A stretch of DNA of 64,000 nt from the NCBI RefSeq assembly GCF_019145195.1, contig NZ_JAHSTW010000002.1, forward strand, positions 434,001 through 498,000, in the 5' to 3' direction. The notes below the pieces were generated by a model. It was not told where the DNA came from and made no database searches. It saw only the letters and a program-made list of their open reading frames with translations. A program made the translations under genes and the position numbers. Below, piece after piece: positions 7,958-16,846 of this stretch; position 1 is the stretch's first letter, and the number at the start of each line of letters is the position of its first letter. Origin of the DNA: Pseudomonas siliginis (GTDB lineage: Bacteria > Pseudomonadota > Gammaproteobacteria > Pseudomonadales > Pseudomonadaceae).

Positions 7958-9268
7958 ATGACCGCCCGCGCCCAGACCACCGCGAGCCAACCCCACGTTG
8001 CCTCTTATTACGCCGCCAGCAGCCTGCCGCAGCCTGATCATCCCGTGCTGCAAGGCGAGTTGGTGGCGGATGTCTGCGTGGTCGGCGGTGGCTTTTCCGG
8101 GCTGAATACCGCGCTGGAACTCGCCGAACGCGGTTTCAGCGTGGTGTTGCTGGAAGCGCACAGGATCGGCTGGGGCGCCAGCGGTCGCAACGGCGGGCAG
8201 TTGATTCGCGGTGTCGGTCACGGCCTTGATCAGTTCGCCAATGTCATCGGTGCCGAAGGCGTGCGCGAGATGAAACTCATGGGCCTGCAAGCGGTGGAGA
8301 TTGTCCGCCGGCGCGTCGATCGTTTCGGCATTGCCTGCGACCTGACCTGGGGCTACTGCGACCTCGCCAACAAGCCTTCCGATCTCGACGGTTTTGCCGA
8401 AGATGCCGAAGAACTCCGCAGCCTGGGTTATCGCTACGAAACCCGTCTGTTGCAGGCCAGTGAAATGCACACTGTGGTCGGTTCCAAGCGCTATGTCGGC
8501 GGCTTGATCGACATGGGCTCCGGACATCTGCATCCGCTGAATCTGGCGCTGGGCGAAGCGGCAGCGGCGCAGCAACTGGGCGTGCAATTGTTCGAGCAAT
8601 CGGCAGTGACGCGCATCGATTACGGCCCCGAAGTGAAGGTGCACACCGCGCAAGGCTCGGTGCGGGCGAAGACCTTGGTGCTGGGCTGCAATGCCTATCT
8701 CAATGACTTGAACCCGCAACTGAGCGGCAAGGTCCTGCCCGCCGGCAGCTACATCATCGCCACCGAACCGCTGAGCGCAGAGCAGGCGCACAACCTGCTG
8801 CCGCAGAACATGGCGGTCTGCGACCAGCGGGTGGCGCTGGATTACTACCGGCTCTCGGCGGATCGACGTTTGTTGTTTGGTGGCGCCTGCCATTATTCAG
8901 GGCGCGATCCGAAAGACATCGGCGCCTATATGCAACCGAAGATGCTTGAAGTGTTCCCGCAACTGGCCGGGGTGAAAATCGATTATCAGTGGGGCGGGAT
9001 GATCGGCATCGGTGCCAACCGCTTGCCGCAGATTGGCCGGCTCGCCGACCAGCCGAACGTGTATTTCGCCCAGGCTTATTCCGGGCATGGGGTGAATGCC
9101 ACCCACCTGGCCGGGAAGCTGTTGGCCGAGGCGATCAGCGGGCAGCATGGCGGCGGCTTTGATCTGTTCGCCAAGGTGCCGCACATCACCTTCCCGGGCG
9201 GCAAGCATTTGCGCTCGCCGTTGTTGGCGTTGGGGATGTTGTGGCATCGGCTGAAAGAGTTGGTCTGA
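7958..9268 (+). CDS. FAD-dependent oxidoreductase, PuuB/PauB-like (gamma-glutamylpolyamine oxidase)
   Basis: A flavoprotein of about 436 residues of the DAO superfamily. The FAD dinucleotide fold is VVGGGFSGLNTALELAERGF near residues 40-60, followed by the WGASGRNGGQ motif seen in PuuB and PauB. These enzymes oxidise gamma-glutamylated putrescine or related polyamines to an aldehyde that a PuuC-type dehydrogenase oxidises further; such a dehydrogenase is encoded at 14384. Several ATGs cluster at 7949-7958; I chose 7958 with GGATG upstream, but 7949 or 7952 are possible. The exact polyamine substrate is inferred. A REP pair follows the gene. Confidence 0.8.
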   Translation: MTARAQTTASQPHVASYYAASSLPQPDHPVLQGELVADVCVVGGGFSGLNTALELAERGFSVVLLEAHRIGWGASGRNGGQLIRGVGHGLDQFANVIGAEGVREMKLMGLQAVEIVRRRVDRFGIACDLTWGYCDLANKPSDLDGFAEDAEELRSLGYRYETRLLQASEMHTVVGSKRYVGGLIDMGSGHLHPLNLALGEAAAAQQLGVQLFEQSAVTRIDYGPEVKVHTAQGSVRAKTLVLGCNAYLNDLNPQLSGKVLPAGSYIIATEPLSAEQAHNLLPQNMAVCDQRVALDYYRLSADRRLLFGGACHYSGRDPKDIGAYMQPKMLEVFPQLAGVKIDYQWGGMIGIGANRLPQIGRLADQPNVYFAQAYSGHGVNATHLAGKLLAEAISGQHGGGFDLFAKVPHITFPGGKHLRSPLLALGMLWHRLKELV

Positions 9269-9296
9269 GGGTATTTCGGCGGCCCTTGATCCGCTT

Positions 9297-9375
9297 TCGC
9301 GAGCAGGCTCGCTCCCACAGTAACCGCGTTTATTCAGGCAGAACGCAGTCACTGTGGGAGCGAGCCTGCTCGCGA
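9297..9375. repeat. REP-type paired palindrome, GAGCAGGCTCGC family
   Basis: Complementary 25-base arms (9297-9321, 9351-9375) begin TCGCGAGCAGGCTCGC and end TCCCACAGT. It lies between convergent genes. The same arms recur at 12877, 19147, 24436 and 34407. Confidence 0.88.
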
Positions 9376-9401
9376 TGAAGCCCGCAAGAACAATACAGAT
9401 C

Positions 9402-9644
9402 TCATATCCGCCAAAACGGCTTCAACCCCTCCTCCCTTGCCTGCTCTCGCGTCAGCCCGACATCCCTGAGTTGCTCCGGCGTCAGTCCCAACAACGCCTT
9501 GCGCGTGTGCAGACGATGCCAGAACAGCTCCCAGCGACTGAGGCCGGACGGCGCGTTACGCAGCAGATTGCGCGCGCTGTCCTTCTGCCCTGCCGCCAGT
9601 TCCTGACTGTGTAACGTCAGCCGCACATCGCTCAAGCCGTTCAT
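9402..9644 (-). CDS. DUF1127-family small protein
   Basis: An 80-residue basic protein whose C-terminal 40 residues (RLHTRKALLGLTPEQLRDVG and then LTREQAREEGLKPFWR) are the DUF1127 motif. In other proteobacteria, small DUF1127 proteins have been linked to RNA turnover and phosphate or carbon metabolism, but no role can be assigned to this one. The N-terminal half is polar and poorly conserved. It faces the oxidoreductase gene across a REP pair and is divergent from the MocR-type regulator. Confidence 0.8.
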   Translation of the reverse strand: MNGLSDVRLTLHSQELAAGQKDSARNLLRNAPSGLSRWELFWHRLHTRKALLGLTPEQLRDVGLTREQAREEGLKPFWRI

Positions 9645-9819
9645 TTTCGTTGCTCCTGTTTACTTGGGTAGCCAGAGATTCCATGATGCGCGGGCGAGCA
9701 AAACCATTACAGACTCAAATAACCTGTATTAACTCCATACAGATTTGCCGATTCGCCGACTGAATGATTGATTTTTGCCGCATCTGTACTGGTTTCCACC
9801 AAGACGCACCGAGGCCACC

Positions 9820-11241
9820 ATGACTCTGTATGTAAATCTCGCCGAATTGCTCGGCACCCGCATCGAACAAGGCTTCTACCGCCCCGGCGATCGTTTGCCG
9901 TCGGTGCGTGCCTTGAGCATCGAACACGGAGTCAGTTTGAGCACGGTGCAGCAGGCCTATCGCGTGCTTGAAGACAGCGGCCTCGCCACGCCGAAACCCA
10001 AGTCTGGCTACTTTGTCCCAGTCGGCCGCGAGTTGCCGGAGCTGCCCGCAGTGGGCCGCCCGGCGCAGCGGCCAGTCGAGATTTCGCAATGGGATCAGGT
10101 GCTGGAATTGATCCGCGCGGTACCGCGCAAGGACGTCGTGCAATTGGGCCGTGGCATGCCCGATGTCGGCTCACCGACCATGAAGCCGCTGCTGCGCGGA
10201 CTGGCGCGAATCAGCCGTCGGCAGGACATGCCTGGTCTGTATTACGACAACATCCACGGCAACCTCGAACTGCGCGAACAGATCGCACGGCTGATGCTTG
10301 ATTCCGGCTGCCAGTTGAGCGCCAGCGATCTGGTGATCACCACTGGCTGCCACGAAGCGCTGTCCACCAGCATCCACGCGATCTGCGAGCCGGGCGACAT
10401 CGTCGCGGTGGACTCGCCGAGTTTCCACGGCGCCATGCAGACCCTCAAAGGCCTGGGCATGAAAGCCCTGGAAATCCCCACCGACCCGCTCACCGGGATC
10501 AGCCTCGACGCCTTGGAACTGGCCTTGGAACAGTGGCCGATCAAGGCCATTCAGCTCACCCCCAACTGCAACAACCCGCTCGGCTACGTCATGCCCGAGT
10601 CGCGCAAACGCGCCTTGCTGACCCTGGCCCAGCGTTTCGACGTGGCGATCATTGAAGACGATGTGTATGGCGAGCTGGCCTACACCTATCCGCGCCCGCG
10701 CACGATCAAATCCTTCGACGAAGACGGCCGCGTGTTGCTCTGCAGCTCGTTCTCCAAAACCCTGGCGCCGGGGCTGCGCATCGGCTGGGTGGCGCCGGGC
10801 CGATATCTGGAGCGAGTGCTGCACATGAAATACATCAGCACCGGCTCCACCGCGCCACAACCGCAGATCGCCATCGCCGAATTCATCAAGGCCGGCCATT
10901 TCGAGCCGCACTTGCGGCGCATGCGCATGCAGTACCAACGCAATCGTGACGCGATGATCGATTGGGTGACCCGCTACTTTCCCGCCGGCACTCGCGCCAG
11001 TCGCCCGCAAGGCAGCTTCATGCTCTGGGTGGAACTGCCGGAAGGTTTCGACACGCTGAAACTGAATCGCGCGCTGCACGATCAGGGCGTACAGATTGCT
11101 GTCGGCAGCATCTTTTCCGCCTCGGGCAAGTACCGCAATTGTCTGCGGATGAACTACGCTGCCAAACCAACAGCGCAGATCGAAGAAGCGGTGCGCAAGG
11201 TCGGCGCTGCGGCAATCAAATTACTCGCCGAGACCGACTGA
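9820..11241 (+). CDS. MocR/GntR-type regulator with aminotransferase domain
   Basis: A 473-residue protein. A GntR winged helix-turn-helix lies at about residues 5-72 (PGDRLPSVRALSIEHGVSLS), followed by a fold-type I aminotransferase domain from about residue 95. The PLP lysine is Lys313 in SSFSKTLAPGLRIGW, and the NPLGYVMP and DDVYGELAY segments are intact. MocR proteins use PLP-bound amino compounds as effectors and usually regulate transcription rather than transaminate. GAGG precedes the ATG by a few bases. The neighbouring PuuB- and PuuC-like genes suggest a role in amine or amino-acid use, but the target is unknown. Confidence 0.88.
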   Translation: MTLYVNLAELLGTRIEQGFYRPGDRLPSVRALSIEHGVSLSTVQQAYRVLEDSGLATPKPKSGYFVPVGRELPELPAVGRPAQRPVEISQWDQVLELIRAVPRKDVVQLGRGMPDVGSPTMKPLLRGLARISRRQDMPGLYYDNIHGNLELREQIARLMLDSGCQLSASDLVITTGCHEALSTSIHAICEPGDIVAVDSPSFHGAMQTLKGLGMKALEIPTDPLTGISLDALELALEQWPIKAIQLTPNCNNPLGYVMPESRKRALLTLAQRFDVAIIEDDVYGELAYTYPRPRTIKSFDEDGRVLLCSSFSKTLAPGLRIGWVAPGRYLERVLHMKYISTGSTAPQPQIAIAEFIKAGHFEPHLRRMRMQYQRNRDAMIDWVTRYFPAGTRASRPQGSFMLWVELPEGFDTLKLNRALHDQGVQIAVGSIFSASGKYRNCLRMNYAAKPTAQIEEAVRKVGAAAIKLLAETD

Positions 11242-11302
11242 CCTTTTTTGCGCGCCCGGCGTCCAAATTGCCGACCTCAGCCGCCAACCGGAATGACCCT
11301 AC

Positions 11303-12871
11303 GTGAGCTTCAGACAGCCCTTACTCGCTTTACTGATACTCGCCTCGTTCCTCAGCGGCTGCGCCAGCCTTGATGTGCCGCGCGAACCAAGCCAGGCCCT
11401 GCCGGCGTCGGACTCCAGCTTCGGCCGTTCGATTCAGGCTCAGGCCGCGCCCTACAAAGGGCAGTCGGGGTTTCGCCTGCTCTCCGACAGTGGCGAGGCG
11501 TTTACCGCCCGGGCCGAGCTGATTCGCCATGCCCAGGTCAGCCTCGATTTGCAGTACTACATCGTCCACGACGGCATCAGCACGCGGATGCTGGTGGAGG
11601 AAGTGTTGAAGGCGGCCGACCGTGGCGTGCGCGTGCGCATCCTGCTCGACGACACCACCAGCGACGGCCTCGACCAGATCATCGCCACCCTGGCGGCACA
11701 TCCGCAGATCCAGATTCGTTTGTTCAATCCGTTGCACCTGGGGCGCAGCACCGGCGTAACGCGCGCGGCCGGGCGACTGTTCAATCTGTCCGTGCAGCAT
11801 CGGCGCATGCACAACAAGTTGTGGCTGGCGGACAACAGCGCGGCCATCGTCGGCGGGCGCAATCTGGGCGATGAATATTTCGACGCCGAACCCAACCTGA
11901 ATTTCACCGACATCGACATGCTCAGCATCGGCCCGGTGGCCGAACAGCTCGGACACAGTTTCGACCAGTACTGGAACAGCGCGCTGAGCAAACCGATCGA
12001 CGAATTCCTCTCCAGCCAACCGACTGCCGCCGACCTGCAAAACACGCGCACGCGCCTGGAAGAATCGCTGGAAGAAACCCGCAAGCAGAACCACGGGCTC
12101 TATCAACAGTTGATGAAATTCACCACCGACCCGCGCATGGACATCTGGCGCAGAGAACTGATCTGGGCCTGGAACCAGGCGCTGTGGGATGCGCCGAGCA
12201 AGGTCCTGTCCAAGGGCGAACCGGATCCGCATCTGCTGCTGACCACGCAACTGGCGCCGGAACTGACCGGCGTCAGCAAAGAGCTGATCATGATTTCCGC
12301 CTACTTTGTGCCCGGCCAGCCGGGGCTGGTCTACCTGACCGGGCGCGCCGATGCCGGAGTCTCCGTGAGCCTGCTGACCAATTCGCTGGAGGCCACCGAC
12401 GTACCGGCGGTGCATGGCGGTTACGCACCCTATCGCAAAGCGTTGCTTGAACACGGGGTGAAACTCTATGAACTGCGCCGCCAGCCTGGGGATAACTATG
12501 CCAGCGGGCCACGAGTGTTCTACAGCAAGTCGTTTCGCGGTTCGGATTCGAGTTTGCACAGCAAGGCGATGATCTTCGACCGGCGCAAATCGTTTATCGG
12601 CTCGTTCAACTTCGACCCGCGCTCGGTGCTGTGGAACACCGAAGTCGGCGTGCTCGTCGACAGCCCGGAACTGGCCGAGCACGTGCGCGCACTGGCCCTG
12701 CAAGGCATGGCGCCGACCTTGAGTTATCAGGCGAAACTCGAGGACGGCAAGGTTGTCTGGGTCACCGAAGACAACGGCCAGATGCATACCCTGACCAAGG
12801 AACCGGGGAGCTGGTGGCGGCGCTTCAACTCATGGTTCAGCACCAACGTCGGCCTGGAGCGGATGTTGTAA
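11303..12871 (+). CDS. Phospholipase D-family lipoprotein
   Basis: A 522-residue protein with two HKD motifs, the hallmark of an active phospholipase D or cardiolipin synthase fold: His170/Lys172/Asp177 in HNKLWLAD and His419/Lys421/Asp426 in HSKAMIFD. The N-terminus is a lipoprotein signal with lipobox LSGC (Cys20), so it should be membrane-anchored on the periplasmic side. The start is GTG at 11303; the upstream ATG at 11293 is in another frame. It begins 62 bases after the MocR gene, so could be co-transcribed with it. Transfer of phosphatidyl groups is the family activity; the actual lipid is not known. Confidence 0.88.
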   Translation: MSFRQPLLALLILASFLSGCASLDVPREPSQALPASDSSFGRSIQAQAAPYKGQSGFRLLSDSGEAFTARAELIRHAQVSLDLQYYIVHDGISTRMLVEEVLKAADRGVRVRILLDDTTSDGLDQIIATLAAHPQIQIRLFNPLHLGRSTGVTRAAGRLFNLSVQHRRMHNKLWLADNSAAIVGGRNLGDEYFDAEPNLNFTDIDMLSIGPVAEQLGHSFDQYWNSALSKPIDEFLSSQPTAADLQNTRTRLEESLEETRKQNHGLYQQLMKFTTDPRMDIWRRELIWAWNQALWDAPSKVLSKGEPDPHLLLTTQLAPELTGVSKELIMISAYFVPGQPGLVYLTGRADAGVSVSLLTNSLEATDVPAVHGGYAPYRKALLEHGVKLYELRRQPGDNYASGPRVFYSKSFRGSDSSLHSKAMIFDRRKSFIGSFNFDPRSVLWNTEVGVLVDSPELAEHVRALALQGMAPTLSYQAKLEDGKVVWVTEDNGQMHTLTKEPGSWWRRFNSWFSTNVGLERML

Positions 12872-12876
12872 CCCTT

Positions 12877-12966
12877 TGTGGGAGCGAGCCTGCTCGCGAA
12901 AACGGTTTCACATCCAGCAAATGAGCTGACTGGTGCACCCCTTTCGCGAGCAGGCTCGCTCCCACA
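12877..12966. repeat. REP-type paired palindrome, GAGCAGGCTCGC family
   Basis: Complementary arms at 12877-12902 and 12942-12966 (TGTGGGAGCGAGCCTGCTCG and its complement). It lies between the convergent phospholipase D and MFS genes. Confidence 0.88.
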
Positions 12967-12975
12967 CGGATGCGC

Positions 12976-14121
12976 TCAGACTGCTTCTGCCGATGCGCCA
13001 AAGGCTCCCTGGCGCAACAACAAAAGCACCAGGCCAAACGCCCCAGCCGCCATCAACAGCGGCAACGCATGCCCATTGATCCACTGACTGCCCGCCCCTG
13101 CCGCCAACGGCCCGACCAGACAACCGACACCCCACAACTGCGCGATATGCGCATTGGCGCGAACCAGCGCATCGTCTCGATAACGCTCGCCAATCAGGAT
13201 CAGTGACAAGGTAAACAAGCCGCCGGCACTGGCGCCGAACAGCACCCACAACGGCCAGATCAGCAGCGTGTCGAGCAACATCGGAATGGCCAGACTCGAC
13301 AGCATCAACACCACCGCGCATCCGGCGAACAGCGTGCGCCGCGACAGGTAATCGGCCAACGCGCCGATCGGTAATTGCAGCAGCGCATCGCCGACCACCA
13401 CGGTGCTGACCATGGCCAGCGCGATTTCGGCGGTGAACCCTTGTTGCAGGCAGTACACCGGCAGCAGCGTCAGAATCATCGCCTCGAACGCGGCGAACAA
13501 CGACACCGCCCAGGCAATCGCCGGCAACTCGCGGGCGAAGCCCCACAGATCGCCAAACGTGACGCTGTTGGCCTCACTGCTCGGCGCCCCGCTGCGCCCC
13601 AGCAGCAGAAAGGGCGAGAGCGTCAGCAGAACGACCCCGACCCAGAAACCGTAATCATGCTCGGTACCGAGCGCCCCCAGCAGCAACGGACCAGACAGTT
13701 GGCTCAGCGCATAGCTGCTGCCATACAGCGCCACCAGACGCCCGCGCCACTGCTCGACCACCAATTGATTGATCCAGCTCTCGCCGAGGATGAACACGAT
13801 GGTCAGGATCACCCCGATCAGCAGGCGCAGCAGCAACCAGATCGGGTAACTCGGCAGCAGCGCCAGCAGGCCGATCGACAATGCCCCGGCCCACAGGCAC
13901 AGACGCATCAGGTTCGCCGTGCCGAAATACGCGGCGAGATGGCTGGAAATCTTCGCCCCCAGCAACACGCCGATTGCCGGCATGGCTGCCATCACACCGA
14001 TGGCGAACGAGCCGTAGCCCCAGCCCTCCAGACGCAACGACACCAGCGGCATGCTGACCCCCAGGGCCAGACCGACACTCAAGACAGACGCCAACACGGC
14101 GAAATACGTCGCCCACCGCAT
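12976..14121 (-). CDS. MFS transporter, YcaD/sugar-drug efflux-like
   Basis: A 381-residue membrane protein with about 12 hydrophobic helices in two groups of six, typical of a compact major facilitator. The loop after helix 2 and the WINQLVVEQWRGRLVALYGS segment resemble the YcaD group. The start is ATG 14121 (MRWATYFAVL); upstream in-frame codons run into a repeat element and are not coding. The gene stands alone between two repeat elements. The direction of transport and substrate cannot be told from the sequence. Confidence 0.82.
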   Translation of the reverse strand: MRWATYFAVLASVLSVGLALGVSMPLVSLRLEGWGYGSFAIGVMAAMPAIGVLLGAKISSHLAAYFGTANLMRLCLWAGALSIGLLALLPSYPIWLLLRLLIGVILTIVFILGESWINQLVVEQWRGRLVALYGSSYALSQLSGPLLLGALGTEHDYGFWVGVVLLTLSPFLLLGRSGAPSSEANSVTFGDLWGFARELPAIAWAVSLFAAFEAMILTLLPVYCLQQGFTAEIALAMVSTVVVGDALLQLPIGALADYLSRRTLFAGCAVVLMLSSLAIPMLLDTLLIWPLWVLFGASAGGLFTLSLILIGERYRDDALVRANAHIAQLWGVGCLVGPLAAGAGSQWINGHALPLLMAAGAFGLVLLLLRQGAFGASAEAV

Positions 14122-14164
14122 GCTCCACGCTCCTGTGGATATTTTTATATGCACCACAAAATCA

Positions 14165-14331
14165 CTGTGGGAGCGAGCCCCTGTGGCGAGGGGATTTATC
14201 CCCGTTGGGTCGCGCAGCGGCCCCAAAACCTGCAACCACGATGTATCAGGTACATCGCGTGCAATGGTTTAGCGACTGCTTCGCAGCCGAACGGGGATAA
14301 ATCCCCTCACCACAGAGGCTCGCTCCCACAG
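14165..14331. repeat. Composite nested inverted repeat (two REP families)
   Basis: The outer arms are CTGTGGGAGCGAGC at 14165 and GCTCGCTCCCACAG ending at 14331. Nested inside are CGAGGGGATTTATCCCCGTT and AACGGGGATAAATCCCCTC. The inner element alone recurs at 21753. The whole can fold into one long hairpin between the MFS gene start and the aldehyde dehydrogenase stop. Confidence 0.85.
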
Positions 14332-14383
14332 GGGATCTCTGTTTGGTCAGGAAGCCCCGAGTGAGCGGGCTCCCGTCAGCGGC

Positions 14384-15877
14384 TTACAGCTTGATCCACG
14401 TCGCCTTCAGCTCGGTGTACTTGTCGAAGGCGTGCAGCGATTTGTCGCGACCGTTGCCCGACTGCTTGAAGCCACCGAACGGCGCGGTCATGTCGCCGCC
14501 ATCATACTGGTTGACCCACACGCTACCGGCGCGCAAGGCCTTGGCGGTCAGGTGCGCCTTGGAGATGTCCTGGGTCCACACCGCTGCGGCCAGACCGTAT
14601 GGCGTGTCGTTGGCAATCTGGATGGCTTCTTCGGCGCTGTCGAAAGCGATCACCGACAACACTGGTCCGAAAATCTCTTCCTGGGCAATCTTCATCGCAT
14701 TGCTCACACCATCGAAAATGGTTGGCTCGACGTAAGTGCCACCGGTCTCTTGGAGGATGCGCTTGCCGCCGGCGACCAGTTTGGCGCCATCGCTATGGCC
14801 GGATTCGATGTACGACAGCACGGTGTTCATCTGCTGGGTATCGACCAGCGCACCGACGTTGGTCGCCGGGTCCAGCGGATTGCCCGGCTTCCAGGTTTTC
14901 AGCGCTTCGATGACCATCGGCAGGAATTTGTCCTTGATGGAACGCTCGACCAGCAGGCGCGAACCGGCGGTGCACACTTCGCCCTGGTTGAAGGCGATGG
15001 CGCTGGCGGCGGATTCAGCGGCGGCCTGCAGATCCGGCGCATCGGCGAAGACGATGTTCGGGCTCTTGCCGCCGGCTTCCAGCCAGACGCGTTTCATGTT
15101 CGATTCGCCGGCATAGACCATCAGTTGCTTGGCGATCTTGGTCGAGCCGGTGAAGACCAGCGTGTCGACATCATTGTGCAGACCCAGCGCCTTGCCGACG
15201 GTGTGGCCGTAGCCCGGCAGCACGTTGAGCACGCCTTTCGGAATCCCGGCTTCAATGGCCAGCGCAGCGATACGGATGGCGGTCAGCGGCGATTTTTCCG
15301 ACGGCTTGAGGATCACCGAGTTACCGGTCGACAGCGCCGGGCCGAGTTTCCAGCAGGCCATCATCAGCGGGAAGTTCCACGGCACGATAGCGCCGACCAC
15401 GCCCACCGGCTCACGGGTCACCAGACCCAGTTGGTCATGCGGGGTGGCGGCAACTTCGTCGTAGATCTTATCGATCGCTTCACCGCTCCAGCTCAACGCC
15501 TGCGCCGCGCCCGGCACGTCGATGTACAGCGAATCGCTGATCGGCTTGCCCATGTCGAGGGTTTCCAGCAGCGCCAGTTCTTCGGCGTGCTGTTTCAGCA
15601 GGCTGGCGAAGCGGATCATGGTGGCTTTGCGCTTGGTCGGCGCCAGGCGCGACCAGACGCCGGAATTGAAAGTGGCGCGGGCGTTTTCTACAGCACGGTC
15701 GGCGTCGGCGGCGTCACAGCTGGCGACCTTGCCGAGCAGGCGGCCATCGACCGGGCTGATGCATTCGAAGGTTTCGCCGGAGACGGCGTCGGTGTATTCG
15801 CCATTCAGGAAGGCGCGGCCTTCGATTTTCAGATCGCGGGCGCGTTGTTCCCAGTCGGCACGAGTCAGGGTGGTCAT
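14384..15877 (-). CDS. NAD(P)-dependent aldehyde dehydrogenase, PuuC/KauB-like
   Basis: A 497-residue aldehyde dehydrogenase of full family length. The catalytic cysteine is Cys302 in NQGEVCTAGSR and the general base is Glu267 in LEAGGKSPN. The cofactor region PWNFPLMMACWKLGPAL and the GSTKIAK turn are intact. The sequence resembles gamma-glutamyl-gamma-aminobutyraldehyde dehydrogenases (PuuC) and KauB, which complete polyamine breakdown to GABA. A PuuB-like oxidase at 7958 could supply its substrate. A strong GAGGAGG lies just before the ATG. An imperfect palindrome (16044-16061) lies in the divergent region upstream. Confidence 0.87.
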   Translation of the reverse strand: MTTLTRADWEQRARDLKIEGRAFLNGEYTDAVSGETFECISPVDGRLLGKVASCDAADADRAVENARATFNSGVWSRLAPTKRKATMIRFASLLKQHAEELALLETLDMGKPISDSLYIDVPGAAQALSWSGEAIDKIYDEVAATPHDQLGLVTREPVGVVGAIVPWNFPLMMACWKLGPALSTGNSVILKPSEKSPLTAIRIAALAIEAGIPKGVLNVLPGYGHTVGKALGLHNDVDTLVFTGSTKIAKQLMVYAGESNMKRVWLEAGGKSPNIVFADAPDLQAAAESAASAIAFNQGEVCTAGSRLLVERSIKDKFLPMVIEALKTWKPGNPLDPATNVGALVDTQQMNTVLSYIESGHSDGAKLVAGGKRILQETGGTYVEPTIFDGVSNAMKIAQEEIFGPVLSVIAFDSAEEAIQIANDTPYGLAAAVWTQDISKAHLTAKALRAGSVWVNQYDGGDMTAPFGGFKQSGNGRDKSLHAFDKYTELKATWIKL

Positions 15878-16043
15878 TCGGGTGTCCTCCTCTTATTGAA
15901 TACGAGCACCACAAGCGCTGCGGCGCTGTTCAAGAATTCTGCCCGGCCAGCCTGCACTTTCGGCCCGAGGCACCCGCCACCCTAAACCAGCGACCGGGTT
16001 TGTTTCAATATATTTGACATAAGCTGGCCATACGGCCTTGCGG

Positions 16044-16061
16044 TGTTCATTTTAATAAACA
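16044..16061. promoter_or_regulatory. Operator-like palindrome between the aldehyde dehydrogenase and cupin genes
   Basis: TGTTCATTTTAATAAACA is an 18-base imperfect palindrome (7 of 9 positions symmetrical) in the 236-base divergent intergenic region. AT-rich palindromes of this size are typical of polyamine or amino-acid regulators. The bound protein is not known. Confidence 0.35.
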
Positions 16062-16113
16062 TAGACTTTGGCCCATTCCAGCCCATGCGCCGTCACTAGC
16101 GGAGAAAACAACA

Positions 16114-16476
16114 ATGAACATCCAGAACGTCGTCGACATCAGCCTCGCCAGCAGCGAAGCCGAGCGTTATCGCCCGGACCCGGCGAAGGTGCTCAAGGGC
16201 GATCCTGAGCAGGCGGTGTTTCATCAATACGACAGCCCTTGTGGGCAAATGGGCGTGGGTGTGTGGGAAGGCGCGGTGGGTCAGTGGACGGTGAATTACA
16301 CCGAGCATGAGTACTGCGAGATTCTCCAGGGGGTTTCGGTATTGCGTGACAGCGATGGCAATGCCAAGACCTTGCGCGTTGGCGATCGCTTCGTGATCCC
16401 GGCGGGGTTTCGCGGAACCTGGGAAGTGCTGGAGGCTTGCCGCAAGGTTTATGTGATCTTTGAACAGAAGGCTTGA
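16114..16476 (+). CDS. Small cupin-domain protein
   Basis: A 120-residue single-domain cupin. The conserved part runs from about residue 50 (WEGAVGQWTVNYTEHEYCEI) to 110, with the second motif at GDRFVIPAGFRGTWEVLE. This resembles cupin_3/EutQ-like proteins commonly found beside polyamine and amino-acid catabolic genes. Candidate metal ligands are in the HEYCE segment. It is divergent from the PuuC-like gene. The start context GGAGAAAACAACAATG contains AACAACAA (16107-16114), the AANAANAA signature bound by Hfq with Crc, overlapping the start codon. That suggests catabolite repression of its translation. Enzymatic activity is unknown. Confidence 0.8.
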   Translation: MNIQNVVDISLASSEAERYRPDPAKVLKGDPEQAVFHQYDSPCGQMGVGVWEGAVGQWTVNYTEHEYCEILQGVSVLRDSDGNAKTLRVGDRFVIPAGFRGTWEVLEACRKVYVIFEQKA

Positions 16477-16494
16477 GATGTTTGCTGGCTGATC

Positions 16495-16597
16495 GGCCCT
16501 CATCGCTGGCAAGCCAGCTCCCACAGGTTTTGTGCATGACACAGGTTCTGTGAAGACCGGCAATCAATGTGGGAGCTGGCTTGCCAGCGATAAGGCC
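16495..16597. repeat. REP-type paired palindrome, GGCAAGCC family
   Basis: The arms GGCCCTCATCGCTGGCAAGC (starting 16495) and GCTTGCCAGCGATAAGGCC (ending 16597) flank CCAGCTCCCACA units. It lies downstream of the cupin gene. The same family occurs at 37713. Confidence 0.85.
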
Positions 16598-16623
16598 CAA
16601 CCGGTCACCGCAGAATCCAAGGC

Positions 16624-16660
16624 AAAAAAAAGGCCCGCATCTCACGATACGGGCCTTTTT
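16624..16660. terminator. Bidirectional Rho-independent terminator
   Basis: The stem AAGGCCCG/CGGGCCTT has an A-run on the left and a T-run on the right. It lies downstream of rpmG on the minus strand and of the cupin gene on the plus strand. Confidence 0.85.
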
Positions 16661-16679
16661 CGCAGTCAGGAAAAATCAA

Positions 16680-16835
16680 TTACTTGATTTTGCCTTCCTT
16701 GTACATCACGTGCTTGCGAACAACCGGATCATATTTCTTGATCTCGATTTTGTCCGGGGTAGTACGCTTGTTCTTGTCGGTAGTGTAGAAGTGACCAGTA
16801 CCGGCGCTCGAGATCAAACGAATCAATTCACGCAT
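16680..16835 (-). CDS. rpmG: 50S ribosomal protein L33
   Basis: A 51-residue protein reading [20 protein letters not shown] and ending [11 protein letters not shown], the bacterial L33 sequence. L33 is a small basic protein near the E site of the large subunit. This copy lacks the CXXC zinc motifs, the usual form in Pseudomonas. It lies 11 bases downstream of rpmB, the conserved rpmB-rpmG operon, and is followed by a strong terminator. Confidence 0.96.
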   Translation of the reverse strand: MRELIRLISSAGTGHFYTTDKNKRTTPDKIEIKKYDPVVRKHVMYKEGKIK

Positions 16836-16846
16836 GATTAGCTCCC

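Noticed and set aside
11330..12787. A 485-codon minus-strand frame opposite the phospholipase D gene
   Set aside because: Both HKD motifs are in the plus-strand product; the antisense frame has no recognisable motif.
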